A stretch of 64,000 bases of DNA from Spirochaetaceae bacterium (lineage in GTDB: Bacteria; Spirochaetota; Leptospiria; Leptospirales; Leptonemataceae). The stretch is taken from NCBI GenBank assembly GCA_002729885.1, contig PBUB01000021.1, positions 224,451 through 288,450 of the forward strand. Direction: 5' to 3'. Positions within the stretch are counted from its first letter, which is position 1; each line of letters starts with the position of its first letter. Made by a program: the position numbers and the translations under genes. The notes under the pieces are model-generated. The model did not search any database. It was given only the letters and a program-made list of their open reading frames with translations, and was not told the origin of the DNA. Of the stretch, positions 16,960 through 25,712 are shown in pieces.

Positions 16960-18163
16960 GAATCATATTGCCCAGGCGCTCAATTCCTTTGCGTATGTGC
17001 TCCTCTGAAAGAGCATAGGAGATTCGGATTCCTGTATCGTCTCCAAAGGCGATTCCAGGCACAGCTGCCACTTCATAATGATCCAGCAGATGAGCGCAGA
17101 ATACTCGGGATGCGGAATCATCATTCTTTTCTTTTAGAAGGGCCTGAAACTTCGGCTTCTTGTAGATCTCAGAAAGATCGGGAAAGATATAGAAAGCTCC
17201 GCCCGGCGCGAATGCTCGCACTCCGGGAATGCTGGATAGCATGCGAGTAACCAGGTCTCGTCTTTCCTGGAAGGCCTTTCGCATTTCCACAACGCAATCC
17301 TGGCTTTCGGAAAGTGCAGCCTGAGCTCCGGCCTGAGCGATGGAAGTAGCGCCGGATGTACTCTGCCCCTGGATGGTTTCCATATTCTTGATAATATACT
17401 GAGGTCCGGCCCCATATCCAATCCGCCAGCCAGTCATGGAATAGGCCTTGCTCACTCCATTTACAATGAACCATTGATCCTTCAGTTCAGGCACCAGCAT
17501 CGGCACATTCAGGAACTTCCGGTCATCGAACAGTATATGCTCATAGATATCGTCGGTAACCAGGAGAATATCGGATCTTTCCTTGAGTAATTCGGCTAGC
17601 TGTTTCAGCTCCTCGTCGGGATAGACGGCCCCGGTAGGATTGCTGGGAGAGTTGATCAGGATCATTCGGGTTTTGGAAGTTAGCGCTGCGCGAATGTGTT
17701 CTATATTAGGAATGTAGCCCTGATCGAAGCCTGCAGATACGATGACAGGTTTGGCCTGAGCCAGTCGCGCAATGTCCGCATAGGAAACCCAGTAAGGAGC
17801 AGGAATGATAACTTCATCATCCGGATTTAACGTAGCCTGGAAGAGGTTGTATAGAACCTGTTTGCCGCCCACAGACACAATGATTTCCCCGGGTGCGAAC
17901 TCCAGGTTGTTATCTCGCTGAAACTTCTGGATGATGGCCTTTTTAAGCCCGGGGGTGCCACCTACAGGAGTATACTTGGTTTGACCTGCTTCCAGAGCTT
18001 TAACGGCAGCCTGTTTGATGTGATCCGGTGTATCAAAATCAGGCTCTCCGGCGCCAAAGCCGATGACGTCCTTTCCCTGGGCTCGGAGCTCTTTGGCTCG
18101 GGCCGTAATGGCCAGGGTAGGGGAGGGTTCAACAGAATCCAGTCTGTGTGCGGAGAATTTCAT
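16946..18163 (-). CDS. aspC: Class I aspartate/aromatic aminotransferase
   Basis: A PLP-dependent fold-type I aminotransferase of 405 residues. It has the family pattern GFGAGEPDFDTPDHIK, the substrate-binding NSPSNPTGAVY, the PLP-binding Asp in VTDDIYEH, and the Schiff-base Lys in NGVSKAYSMTGWRIGY. It most resembles the AspAT subgroup Ib (thermophile/Bacillus type), which transfers the amino group between aspartate and 2-oxoglutarate. It is the first gene of the operon leading to amgK and murU; the link to cell-wall recycling may simply be shared growth control. The promoter must lie in the 140 bases shared with trmL. Confidence 0.9.
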   Translation of the reverse strand: MKFSAHRLDSVEPSPTLAITARAKELRAQGKDVIGFGAGEPDFDTPDHIKQAAVKALEAGQTKYTPVGGTPGLKKAIIQKFQRDNNLEFAPGEIIVSVGGKQVLYNLFQATLNPDDEVIIPAPYWVSYADIARLAQAKPVIVSAGFDQGYIPNIEHIRAALTSKTRMILINSPSNPTGAVYPDEELKQLAELLKERSDILLVTDDIYEHILFDDRKFLNVPMLVPELKDQWFIVNGVSKAYSMTGWRIGYGAGPQYIIKNMETIQGQSTSGATSIAQAGAQAALSESQDCVVEMRKAFQERRDLVTRMLSSIPGVRAFAPGGAFYIFPDLSEIYKKPKFQALLKEKNDDSASRVFCAHLLDHYEVAAVPGIAFGDDTGIRISYALSEEHIRKGIERLGNMIHDLD

Positions 18164-18303
18164 ATCGATTTCTCAATTGGTACGGGTGTCTGGCACTGCA
18201 AATAAAAAAGGATGGCGGTAAAAAAATGTGTATTGGCTACCTGCGACGTGTTCTCATTAAATACCCGGTGTAGAATTTACTGGTTTCTCTTACAAAAATC
18301 TAT

Positions 18304-18822
18304 ATGGAAATTGCACTATTTGAACCCGAGATTCCGCCGAATACCGGCAATATCATCCGATTATCTGTCTGTACCGGAAGCACCCTGCATATCGTAGGAA
18401 CACCCTCCTTCTCTCTGGAGGACTCCATGCTTCGCCGGGCAGGATTGGATTACTGGCAATTGTCCAGACTCACCAGTCATGATTCCCTGGAAGCATTCAT
18501 TCAATTTCTACAGAACAGGGATGATCAACCCAGAGATGAAGTGCGAAGACGATTCGTGCTAACCACGAGGTTTGCCAGAATCAGCTATGCTGATTTTAGC
18601 TTTCGTTCGGACCATATACTGCTATTTGGAAAAGAAACCTCCGGACTGCCGGACTCCGTGCGACACACCTTTTCGGATTTGGAGAAGAACTGGCTGCGAA
18701 TTCCAGTCCACGGAGATTGCCGGTCCCTGAATCTGGCCAATTCTGTATCTGTGATTCTGTTCGAGGCCCTGAGACAACAGGGATTTCCAGGTCTAAATCT
18801 GGCCCCACCGGCCGATACATAA
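18304..18822 (+). CDS. trmL: tRNA (cytidine(34)-2'-O)-methyltransferase TrmL
   Basis: A SPOUT methyltransferase that 2'-O-methylates the wobble base of leucine tRNAs. The 172-residue length and motifs are typical: EPEIPPNTGNIIRL at the start, LLFGKETSGLP in the middle and IPVHGDCRSLNLANSVSV at the end, which together form the knotted SAM site. It is divergent from aspC. The next gene starts four bases after its stop. There is no strong ribosome-binding site before the ATG. Confidence 0.93.
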   Translation: MEIALFEPEIPPNTGNIIRLSVCTGSTLHIVGTPSFSLEDSMLRRAGLDYWQLSRLTSHDSLEAFIQFLQNRDDQPRDEVRRRFVLTTRFARISYADFSFRSDHILLFGKETSGLPDSVRHTFSDLEKNWLRIPVHGDCRSLNLANSVSVILFEALRQQGFPGLNLAPPADT

Positions 18823-18826
18823 AGGG

Positions 18827-19873
18827 ATGGCTTCCTCATTTGCTCTATTAAAACAAATCTTCAGTAATCCTCAATCCGCAACGGAAAACCCACCGAATCG
18901 GATTCCGCAACAATCCAGATTTCAATCAACGTTTGCTGGTTCTCATGAGTTCCCGGGTTTGCCTCACCTACCTCGCCTACCTCGTTTCCGTCGCCTGCAG
19001 GGCCTGCAGGCCCTGCGGGTGATTCCCCGGTATGGATCTTTCCTTTCTGGATCTATTCGATGGGTGGGTGTTGCGATTCTGATGACCTTCCTTTCAACTC
19101 TGGTGTCTTCCTGCGTTACTGTGGATGAACAGGGGAATCCTCTGGATGAAAAGAAGAAGAATGCCTACTGGAATCTTCAGAAGCTTCCGGAAGGTCCCTT
19201 CTGGTCCGACAGGGAAAAGGACATACCATTTCTTGTAGTGGGCCTTCCGTCGGATCTGCCCCAGAGATTCGTTCTGGAAAATGTGCCGGAACCACAGGAC
19301 CAGGGAAGGCTGGCAGCAGGGACAGCCTATGCTGCTGGTTATCTACTTATGTCCATGCGCGAAAGAAAGGTGAGTCCAAGCTATACCTGCTCGCCAGAGT
19401 TCATCTACAATAGTTTGAATGGTGGCAAGAACGTGGGTCTGGAGATCCTTGAAGTGATGGAATTTCTGAAAGGTGTAGGCTGCGCGGATCGAAGCCAATT
19501 TTCAACGGTGGACCCATTTATTCGTCCTGACCAGGACGATATTGCTGCAGCCCATGAGCACAGAATCCAGGGCTTTGCCCGAGTGGATCTGGCCCGTCCC
19601 ACACATATTATGGCCAACTTGATGGAAGGCAGACCCGTAATTGTAACGTTACAGGTGAGCGAGAATTTTCTATCCCTGGACGACATGGAATGGAAGAAGC
19701 CAGAAGGCCTCCCCGTAGGACGTCATACCGTCGCTTTGATTGGCTTTGACCGAAGCCAGGAAGTCTGGATCTTTCAAAACAGTGCCGGTGAAGACTGGGG
19801 ACATAACGGGCGCTTCAGTCTCCACAGACAATGGTTTTCCCGGCTTGCTACCCAGGGCTACGTGGCATGGTAG
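18827..19873 (+). CDS. Papain-like (C1) lipoprotein lacking the catalytic cysteine
   Basis: Residues from about 155 follow the C1A peptidase plan: DQGRLAAGTAYAAG where papain has QGSCGSCWAFS, SPEFIYN, then GRHTVALIGFD with the catalytic His (residue 300) and FQNSAGEDWGHNGRF with the catalytic Asn (318). The residue aligned with the catalytic Cys is Gly165, so the protein is probably an inactive family member. A signal peptide with lipobox LVSSC (Cys96) sits unusually far from the first ATG. A GTG codon near 19018 would give a normal 32-residue signal peptide, but neither start has a good ribosome-binding site. The 5' part also holds a CTACCTCG/CCTGCAGG micro-repeat. Confidence 0.7.
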   Translation: MASSFALLKQIFSNPQSATENPPNRIPQQSRFQSTFAGSHEFPGLPHLPRLPRFRRLQGLQALRVIPRYGSFLSGSIRWVGVAILMTFLSTLVSSCVTVDEQGNPLDEKKKNAYWNLQKLPEGPFWSDREKDIPFLVVGLPSDLPQRFVLENVPEPQDQGRLAAGTAYAAGYLLMSMRERKVSPSYTCSPEFIYNSLNGGKNVGLEILEVMEFLKGVGCADRSQFSTVDPFIRPDQDDIAAAHEHRIQGFARVDLARPTHIMANLMEGRPVIVTLQVSENFLSLDDMEWKKPEGLPVGRHTVALIGFDRSQEVWIFQNSAGEDWGHNGRFSLHRQWFSRLATQGYVAW

Positions 19874-20067
19874 ACTTGACGTACGAAGTCAGGTAGCGAC
19901 TCTGACGCACTCGAATACGGTTTATGCGACAGATTCCAAACTTAAGTCACTTAGCTTCGGATTAACCGTTTCGCATCGCACCGGGTGCGAATACTCAATG
20001 TTCTGTTTTCGCAGATCGTATTCAGTCAAGAAATGAATTATTAGATTCGGGGGCAGCCTCGAATCCG

Positions 20068-20090
20068 CGCATACCGGAGGAAGGTATGCG
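20068..20090 (+). promoter_or_regulatory. Hairpin displaying a Shine-Dalgarno sequence in its loop
   Basis: A perfect 8-bp stem, CGCATACC (20068-20075) with GGTATGCG (20083-20090), has the 7-base loop GGAGGAA. The loop is a near-consensus ribosome-binding site and the 3' arm contains the ATG of an 18-codon frame. In this form the site would be exposed while the start codon is paired, so folding could tune translation. Confidence 0.5.
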
Positions 20091-20142
20091 AAACAAGCTG
20101 TGTCTGAATGATATGGCAAGACTCTACAAAGGCAGGTGGTGA
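20086..20142 (+). CDS. Possible 18-residue leader peptide of the pnt operon
   Basis: ATG at 20086 lies five bases after GGAGG and opens an 18-codon frame (MRNKLCLNDMARLYKGRW) whose TGA at 20140 overlaps the GTG start of pntAA at 20139 (GTGA). Both the strong ribosome-binding site and the stop-start overlap are directly visible; pntAA itself has only a weak site. The arrangement would make pntAA translation depend on passage through the leader. The peptide resembles nothing known to me, and its codons are not enriched in one amino acid, so classical attenuation is not suggested. Confidence 0.45.
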   Translation: MRNKLCLNDMARLYKGRW

Positions 20143-21293
20143 ACTTGATACTAGGAGTACCAAAAGAGATCATTGGAGGGGAGAAACGCGTTGGCATCGT
20201 TCCGGAAAGCCTCGCAAAGTTAACCTCTCTTGGATTTGAGATTCGAGTGGAGAAGGATGCTGGAAAGGAAGCAGGATTTCTTGATTCGGATTATGAAGCC
20301 CACGGAGCGAAAATCGTTTCGGGAGCACAGGAACTTTATTCGACCGCTGATGTGATTGTGAAGGTGGAGCGACCGGAACAACATCCAGAAGGCGGAAAAC
20401 ATGAACTGGAAATGATGAAAAAGGGAGCTCTGCTGGTTTGCTTTATGGCTCCTCTAAACTTTCCTGAACTTTCCAAGAAAGCAGCCCAGACAGGTGTGGA
20501 TGTTCTATCCATGAATGACATACCTCGGATTACTCGGGCGCAAAGAATGGATGCATTGAGTTCGCAGACCAACCTGGCAGGTTACAAAGCCGTGCTTCTG
20601 GGAGCGAATGCTCTGAGAAAGATATTCCCTCTTCTTATGACTGCAGCGGGAACCATCAGTCCGGCCAAGGTAGTAATTCTGGGAGCCGGTGTAGCAGGAC
20701 TTCAGGCTATCGCTACAGCTCGTCGTCTTGGGGCCGTGGTAGAAGTAAGTGATGTTCGACCTGCGGTTAAGGAGCAGGTGGAATCCCTGGGAGGAAAGTA
20801 CATTGAGCCCCCTCAGGATGAAACTCTGGAGGGCGAAGGCGGATACGCTAAAGAAGCCTCCGAAGAGTATCTCAAGAAACAGCAGGAGCTGCTGAAGAAG
20901 CATATCTCAGAGGCGGACGTTGTTGTAACCACCGCGCAGGTTCCAGGGAAGAAAGCGCCCGTACTGATTTCCGAAGAAACCGTTAAATCAATGAGACCCG
21001 GATCGGTGATCGTTGATATGGCCGCAGGCACCGGTGGCAACTGTGCCATTACCGAAGCTGGCAAAGAAGTGGAAAAGCATGGCGTACGAATCATCGGGGA
21101 GACGAACATTATCTCTCTCGTGGCATACAATGCCAGTCAGCTGTACTCCAGGAACGTCCTGGCACTGCTACAATCCCTGACCAAAGAGGGACAGGTGGTT
21201 CTGGATCTGGAAGATGAAATCGTTAAAGGTGCGTTGATCACCCGGGAAGGCCAGGTGATTCACGAGAATACAAAGAAGCTGCTGGGCGAATAG
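20139..21293 (+). CDS. pntAA: NAD(P) transhydrogenase subunit alpha, part 1 (PntAA)
   Basis: The soluble NAD(H)-binding domain I of proton-translocating transhydrogenase, which drives hydride transfer from NADH to NADP+ with the proton gradient. Motifs include GVPKE at the start, RMDALSSQTNLAGY, the nucleotide-binding VILGAGVAGLQAI, and VDMAAGTGGNC. The 384-residue length fits the split three-gene form found in many bacteria rather than the long E. coli PntA. GTG at 20139 is favoured over GTG at 20136 because it overlaps the leader stop. pntAB follows after 17 bases. Confidence 0.93.
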   Translation: MNLILGVPKEIIGGEKRVGIVPESLAKLTSLGFEIRVEKDAGKEAGFLDSDYEAHGAKIVSGAQELYSTADVIVKVERPEQHPEGGKHELEMMKKGALLVCFMAPLNFPELSKKAAQTGVDVLSMNDIPRITRAQRMDALSSQTNLAGYKAVLLGANALRKIFPLLMTAAGTISPAKVVILGAGVAGLQAIATARRLGAVVEVSDVRPAVKEQVESLGGKYIEPPQDETLEGEGGYAKEASEEYLKKQQELLKKHISEADVVVTTAQVPGKKAPVLISEETVKSMRPGSVIVDMAAGTGGNCAITEAGKEVEKHGVRIIGETNIISLVAYNASQLYSRNVLALLQSLTKEGQVVLDLEDEIVKGALITREGQVIHENTKKLLGE

Positions 21294-21310
21294 CAGCAAA
21301 GGGAGAATAC

Positions 21311-21634
21311 ATGGAAGCACATGAGCTTATTATGCTGATCACGGTGTTCGTACTGGCCGTGTTTCTGGGATTTGAACTAATATCAAGAGTACCTCCTACT
21401 CTGCACACTCCGTTGATGTCAGGAAGTAATGCCATTTCGGGAATTACCCTGGTAGGAGCCATGCTGAGTGCAGGCGCAGATGCTACTGGCGCTGTGCTAT
21501 TTCAAATCGGAACAGTGGATGTGAGTATCACTTCATTGCTCGGATTTCTGGCGGTGGTTTTTGCCACCATCAATGTCATCGGTGGGTTTCTGGTCACGGA
21601 CCGAATGCACCGGATGTTCAATAAAAGGAAATAA
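21311..21634 (+). CDS. pntAB: NAD(P) transhydrogenase subunit alpha, part 2 (PntAB)
   Basis: A 107-residue membrane protein with three helices, forming the alpha-side part of the proton-conducting domain II. Residues such as the SRVPPTLHTPLMSG loop and NVIGGFLVTDRM at the C-terminus are highly conserved in this family. A GGGAG stands seven bases before the ATG. It lies between pntAA and pntB in the expected order. Confidence 0.94.
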   Translation: MEAHELIMLITVFVLAVFLGFELISRVPPTLHTPLMSGSNAISGITLVGAMLSAGADATGAVLFQIGTVDVSITSLLGFLAVVFATINVIGGFLVTDRMHRMFNKRK

Positions 21635-21649
21635 GGGGACGTACACGGA

Positions 21650-23098
21650 ATGCATCGAGAGGATATACTCATTATAGCATACCTGATATCGTCTGTATTA
21701 TTTATTGTCGGTATCAAAAACCTTTCTGCTGTTAAGACAGCCCGTCGCGGGAACTTCCTGGCGGCCCTGGGCATGTTTCTGGCAGTTACGGTAACACTGT
21801 GGGATCAGAAGATCATCGGGTATGAGTTGATTATTGCAGGGGTAATCCTGGGAGCTTTGATTGGCTCCGTAATGGCTGTGAAAGTAGCCATGACAGGAAT
21901 GCCTCAAATGGTTGCATTGTTGAATGGATTCGGAGGCGCAGCTTCACTGCTGGTGGCCAACGCTGAGTTCTTTCATGAAATGCATCGACAGGGTCCGGCC
22001 AACTACGATCCGGCCATAGCCACTGCCATCAGTATTGTTCTATCAGTTATGATTGGCGGGGTGACTTTTACAGGATCGCTTATCGCATTTGGCAAGCTCC
22101 AGGGAATTGTAACTGAAAAGTCAGTTATGTTTCCTTTGCAGCATGCTCTGAATGCTTTGCTGATTTTGATCGCCTTTACTCTGGGAATCTTTATGGCCAT
22201 GGGCAACCATGGAGCGGATATCCTGGCATCGGTAGGCCTGGGAATTTTTGAGCTTAACACACTGGCCTACACGATTGCAGGTATCGCTTTGCTGCTGGGA
22301 GTGCTTCTGGTAATTCCCATCGGCGGTGCAGATATGCCTGTTGTGATTTCACTGCTAAACTCCTACTCCGGAATTGCAGCGGCCACTACCGGTTTCGTTC
22401 TGGGAAATACGGTACTGATTATTACCGGTTCTCTGGTGGGCGCATCTGGAATTATTCTTACCCAGATCATGTGTAAGAGTATGAACCGATCCTTGATCAA
22501 TGTTCTTCTGGGTGGATTCGGCCAGACCCCTACGGTCGCAGCCGGCGAAGCCAAAGAGATCACTATCAAAGAGATCGGAGTGGAAGAAGCGGCGATGGTT
22601 TTCGAATCTGCGCGAAACGTGATCATCGTTCCTGGATATGGAATGGCCGTTGCGCAGGCTCAGCACGTGGTAAGGGAGCTTTCCGAGCTTCTGGAAAAGC
22701 ATGGCTCGGAAGTTCGCTACGCCATCCATCCCGTAGCTGGTCGGATGCCCGGACATATGAATGTTCTTCTGGCGGAGGCGAATGTGCCTTATGAGAAGCT
22801 TCTGGAAATGGATCAGATCAATGATGACTTTTCGAATACGGATTTGGCGCTGGTGATCGGTGCCAACGATGTAACCAATCCAGCTGCCAGACATAACGAA
22901 GCCAGCCCCATCTACGGCATGCCCATTCTGAATGTGGATAAGGCCCAGACCGTGGTAGTTATCAAACGATCCATGCGAGCTGGCTATGCCGGTATCGACA
23001 ATGAGCTTTATGGCTACGATAACTGTTTGATGTATTTTGGTGATGCAAAGGAAGCCATCTCCAAACTGATTGCTGAGATTAAAGCTAACGCATCCTGA
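21650..23098 (+). CDS. pntB: NAD(P) transhydrogenase subunit beta (PntB)
   Basis: PntB has about eight to nine membrane helices (residues 1-265) completing the proton channel, then the NADP(H)-binding domain III. Visible signatures are NSYSGIAAATTGFVLGN in the membrane part, and GYGMAVAQAQH, HPVAGRMPGHMNVLLAEA and GANDVTNPAA in the NADP site. The length (482) is normal. It ends the operon at a strong terminator. The operon should supply NADPH for biosynthesis. Confidence 0.95.
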   Translation: MHREDILIIAYLISSVLFIVGIKNLSAVKTARRGNFLAALGMFLAVTVTLWDQKIIGYELIIAGVILGALIGSVMAVKVAMTGMPQMVALLNGFGGAASLLVANAEFFHEMHRQGPANYDPAIATAISIVLSVMIGGVTFTGSLIAFGKLQGIVTEKSVMFPLQHALNALLILIAFTLGIFMAMGNHGADILASVGLGIFELNTLAYTIAGIALLLGVLLVIPIGGADMPVVISLLNSYSGIAAATTGFVLGNTVLIITGSLVGASGIILTQIMCKSMNRSLINVLLGGFGQTPTVAAGEAKEITIKEIGVEEAAMVFESARNVIIVPGYGMAVAQAQHVVRELSELLEKHGSEVRYAIHPVAGRMPGHMNVLLAEANVPYEKLLEMDQINDDFSNTDLALVIGANDVTNPAARHNEASPIYGMPILNVDKAQTVVVIKRSMRAGYAGIDNELYGYDNCLMYFGDAKEAISKLIAEIKANAS

Positions 23099-23118
23099 GC
23101 TGACATAGCTCGTTAACG

Positions 23119-23150
23119 AAAGGCGGGCCTCCGGGCTCGCCTTTTTTTTT
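23119..23150 (+). terminator. Rho-independent terminator of the pnt operon
   Basis: A GC-rich hairpin (AAAGGCGGGC / GCTCGCCTTT, loop CTCCGG) followed by a run of ten T. It lies 21 bases after the pntB stop. This is the clearest terminator in the window. Confidence 0.9.
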
Positions 23151-23271
23151 GACCCGTTGCCTCGTGCCGTTGCGGGACCGATAGTACAAAGAAGGCCGCC
23201 ATTCCGGGTGGGCCTGTAATCATACCGTATCCAGAATCGGATTCTACTTCGATCAAACAAGAAAGGAAGAG

Positions 23272-24768
23272 ATGAGCAGTAAGAACCAGGAGAGAAATGC
23301 AAGAAGCGATAAGCGAAGTGAGCGGGGGCCGAGCCCGATTGGCACAGCGTGGAAGCCAGAAGGCTGGACTGCAGCCGCACAGAATAAGTGGATCAGTAAG
23401 AATGAATCGGGCATAGTGCGATCCGCGATAAGGGATTCGCTGGAGCTGGAGGGGGCGCTGGGGAGAATGATGAACCTGTTGCAGACCCTGCGTAATCGAA
23501 TTTCTGAGAGTGGAGATGGCCTCGCTGTGGATATCCTGCATTTTCCTGAGGTCCTGGAATCCATCGAGAAGGAACAGGGAGACTTTCGCGCTGCTGCCGG
23601 AGAGCAGATGGAAAGGACAAAGGATCTTGCTACCATTTCCGAGGAGCTGGATGCAGTGGCGCATGAAATCGCTCATGCCTTGCAACGGGGTAGTGGATCA
23701 GCGCGAAAAGCCCAGGAAGGTGGCAACAAGATCAAAGCTAATATCCAGCATCTCCATAGCATCGCAAAGGGAATATCCGATGAGTCGAGCGCCATTCGCC
23801 AGGTGAATGATATGCTGGGAAAGGAAATGCATGGACTGGGAGACGTGCTGGTTGAGGTAGAAAAGCAGATCAATCAGGTGAAAGGTCTGAGCGAGCAGAC
23901 CAACATGTTAGCCCTTAATGCAAGCATTGAAGCCGCCCGGGCTGGTGAATACGGCCATGGATTTGCAGTAGTGGCGGATGGAGTGAGTGATCTGGCGGCT
24001 CGAAGCTCAGATGCTGTGAAGAGCATCGAACGAGCAGTAGGCAGCATGAACAAACAGTTCGAAGTATGGAGCGAGCGAGCCAATGACCAGATGCAACAGA
24101 CAGATCGCATCAACCAGTCGGTCCAGGAACTGGAGCATATTATCAAGTCCAACACCGAATTTGTGGAATCAGTTCAATCTGAAATAGAAACATCCACCAG
24201 TTCCTATTTGGATCTGGAACAGCAAATAGAGGAGATCAAGAAGACTACTTCTCTCATTTCAGATTCGGCAACGGAGATTTCTGCGAGGGCAGAATACATC
24301 CACGGTGCTGCGGACAGGATCCGTGCGGACATCGGAAATCTCGATTCGCGGATTAATCAAGCCGTGGAATCAATTACGAACCAGAACCCGGAATGGCTTC
24401 TGGAGTTTCTGCGAAGACGGCGCAAGGACCATCTTAAATGGATGGCTTCGGTGGATGCAGCCATTGCAGCGATGGATGCGGAGGCGTTTCCGCAACTGGA
24501 TCATACGAAATGCAACATGGGTCTCTGGATTTATAAGGCAGTGGTATCCTCGGATTCCCAGCGACAGGTGCACGACTCCATGGAAGAACCGCACCGGCGG
24601 CTACATGCAACGGCCAGTGAGATTGCAGACATGGTTTCCAGAGGGGAAGGGTCTGGCATTGACTCAAAGAGGAAAGACCTGGGTGCGGTATACGAGGAGA
24701 TCGCGGATCGCTTTGATGAGTATGAGCGGTATCTCGAAGACGCCGTATTGAATGATCTACGGAAGTAG
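23272..24768 (+). CDS. Soluble chemoreceptor (MCP) with C-terminal CZB zinc-sensing domain
   Basis: The 498-residue protein has no membrane helix, so it is cytoplasmic. Coiled coil surrounds the conserved chemoreceptor tip ([28 protein letters not shown], residues ~207-235), which binds CheA and CheW. From about 370 a CZB domain shows the expected ligands: H in [15 protein letters not shown], and PHRRLH. CZB domains bind zinc and sense zinc or hypochlorous acid in other bacteria. A good AAGGAA precedes the ATG. The gene stands alone between the pnt terminator and a hairpin. Confidence 0.9.
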   Translation: MSSKNQERNARSDKRSERGPSPIGTAWKPEGWTAAAQNKWISKNESGIVRSAIRDSLELEGALGRMMNLLQTLRNRISESGDGLAVDILHFPEVLESIEKEQGDFRAAAGEQMERTKDLATISEELDAVAHEIAHALQRGSGSARKAQEGGNKIKANIQHLHSIAKGISDESSAIRQVNDMLGKEMHGLGDVLVEVEKQINQVKGLSEQTNMLALNASIEAARAGEYGHGFAVVADGVSDLAARSSDAVKSIERAVGSMNKQFEVWSERANDQMQQTDRINQSVQELEHIIKSNTEFVESVQSEIETSTSSYLDLEQQIEEIKKTTSLISDSATEISARAEYIHGAADRIRADIGNLDSRINQAVESITNQNPEWLLEFLRRRRKDHLKWMASVDAAIAAMDAEAFPQLDHTKCNMGLWIYKAVVSSDSQRQVHDSMEEPHRRLHATASEIADMVSRGEGSGIDSKRKDLGAVYEEIADRFDEYERYLEDAVLNDLRK

Positions 24769-24795
24769 CTGGAATGATATCTATGCGCGGGAGTT

Positions 24796-24829
24796 GCAGA
24801 GCTCCGAAAGAGGTTTTCCGGAACTCTGC
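24796..24829. terminator. Two-sided hairpin between convergent genes
   Basis: GCAGAGCTCCGAAA pairs with TTTTCCGGAACTCTGC (11-14 bp with one mismatch and a small bulge) around a GAGG loop. It lies between the chemoreceptor stop and the end of the convergent exported-protein gene. The weak T-run (GATTT) makes termination likely but unproven. Confidence 0.5.
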
Positions 24830-24860
24830 GATTTGACGTCTGAATGCCTGGTAATCGAGC

Positions 24861-25607
24861 CTAATAATTGAGCTGTAGTTTTCTGGAAAGGATCCAGTTG
24901 GATCCGGATTTGATTTCGTAGATGTACTCTTTGAGTCTGCCCTGAGCATCATAAATATGACGACATCTTTCCTGGCCCGCCGGTGCACTTCTTAATCGCT
25001 CCACCAGTCTGCCCTCTTTGTTATATTTGAAGTCAATGGTTCCGAGGTTTTCGCCCGTAGTGGATCGAAACTCTACGCGAGTGATGTTCCGGCCGTTCAG
25101 TTCAATGGAAATGGAATCCTTGTTGTCTTCGGCTACCTCTACCGCGCTTATCTGGCCCGGACTGTAAGAGAAGGAATGCAACAGTACGCTGTTTCCCTGT
25201 CCGTCCAGATATGTGATGCTCTTCAGGTTATCCTTTTGATAATCACGAATCTCCGAAGAGATCAGTTTGTCTCTGGCATTAAAGAGCTTCTGAGCTACAG
25301 GTCGGCCGGCTTCATATTGGTAGATGGTCTTTCCTTTTTGCTCTCCGGAAGCGCTATAAAAAGTTTCCTGAACCAGACGACCTCGGTCATCATACTTCAA
25401 TTCAGCTTTTTCGGTTACCTTGCTATTCTCATCTAGAGCGACGATGGATTGGGGACCTTTTAACCCATCCTGCATAATATAGGGCGCCAGTGGGGACCAG
25501 CGGGCCGGGTTGTAAGCAACGCTTGCTTCCGTGTTGGCTCCGGCAGGAATTCCATGCAAAGTGAGTGATATTATTCCGATGCTAATAGCGAAGGGGATTC
25601 GTTTCAT
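24861..25607 (-). CDS. Exported protein with YD/RHS-like repeats
   Basis: The 248-residue product has a clear signal peptide (MKRIPFAISIGIISLTLHGIPAGA, cleavage near residue 24). The mature part is made of repeated beta-hairpin units with patterns like YDDRGRLVQETFY, YQYEAGRPVAQKLF, YNKEGRLVERLR and YDAQGRLKEYIY; this is the YD/RHS or MORN-like style found in bacterial surface proteins. Such short repeats may bind sugars or form an elongated beta structure. It is too short to be a toxin-bearing RHS protein. It is divergent from the rsmG-parAB operon across about 105 bases. Confidence 0.7.
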   Translation of the reverse strand: MKRIPFAISIGIISLTLHGIPAGANTEASVAYNPARWSPLAPYIMQDGLKGPQSIVALDENSKVTEKAELKYDDRGRLVQETFYSASGEQKGKTIYQYEAGRPVAQKLFNARDKLISSEIRDYQKDNLKSITYLDGQGNSVLLHSFSYSPGQISAVEVAEDNKDSISIELNGRNITRVEFRSTTGENLGTIDFKYNKEGRLVERLRSAPAGQERCRHIYDAQGRLKEYIYEIKSGSNWILSRKLQLNY

Positions 25608-25712
25608 TTCTTATCTCCTGAGGGATCAGAGTACTTATCGGCGGATTTTATTCGAGGTTAATGGTTAAAACACAGAAGGCCATCACGGAACAGGAAAGAA
25701 TGCGGGTGCGAA

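Noticed and set aside
23149-23185. TTGACC followed by CCGATAGT upstream of the chemoreceptor, resembling a sigma-70 or flagellar sigma-28 promoter
   Set aside because: Spacing fits neither consensus, and the TTGACC is part of the pnt terminator T-run.
22355-23380. 341-codon minus-strand frame
   Set aside because: Antisense to pntB and crossing its terminator; composition unlike the real genes.
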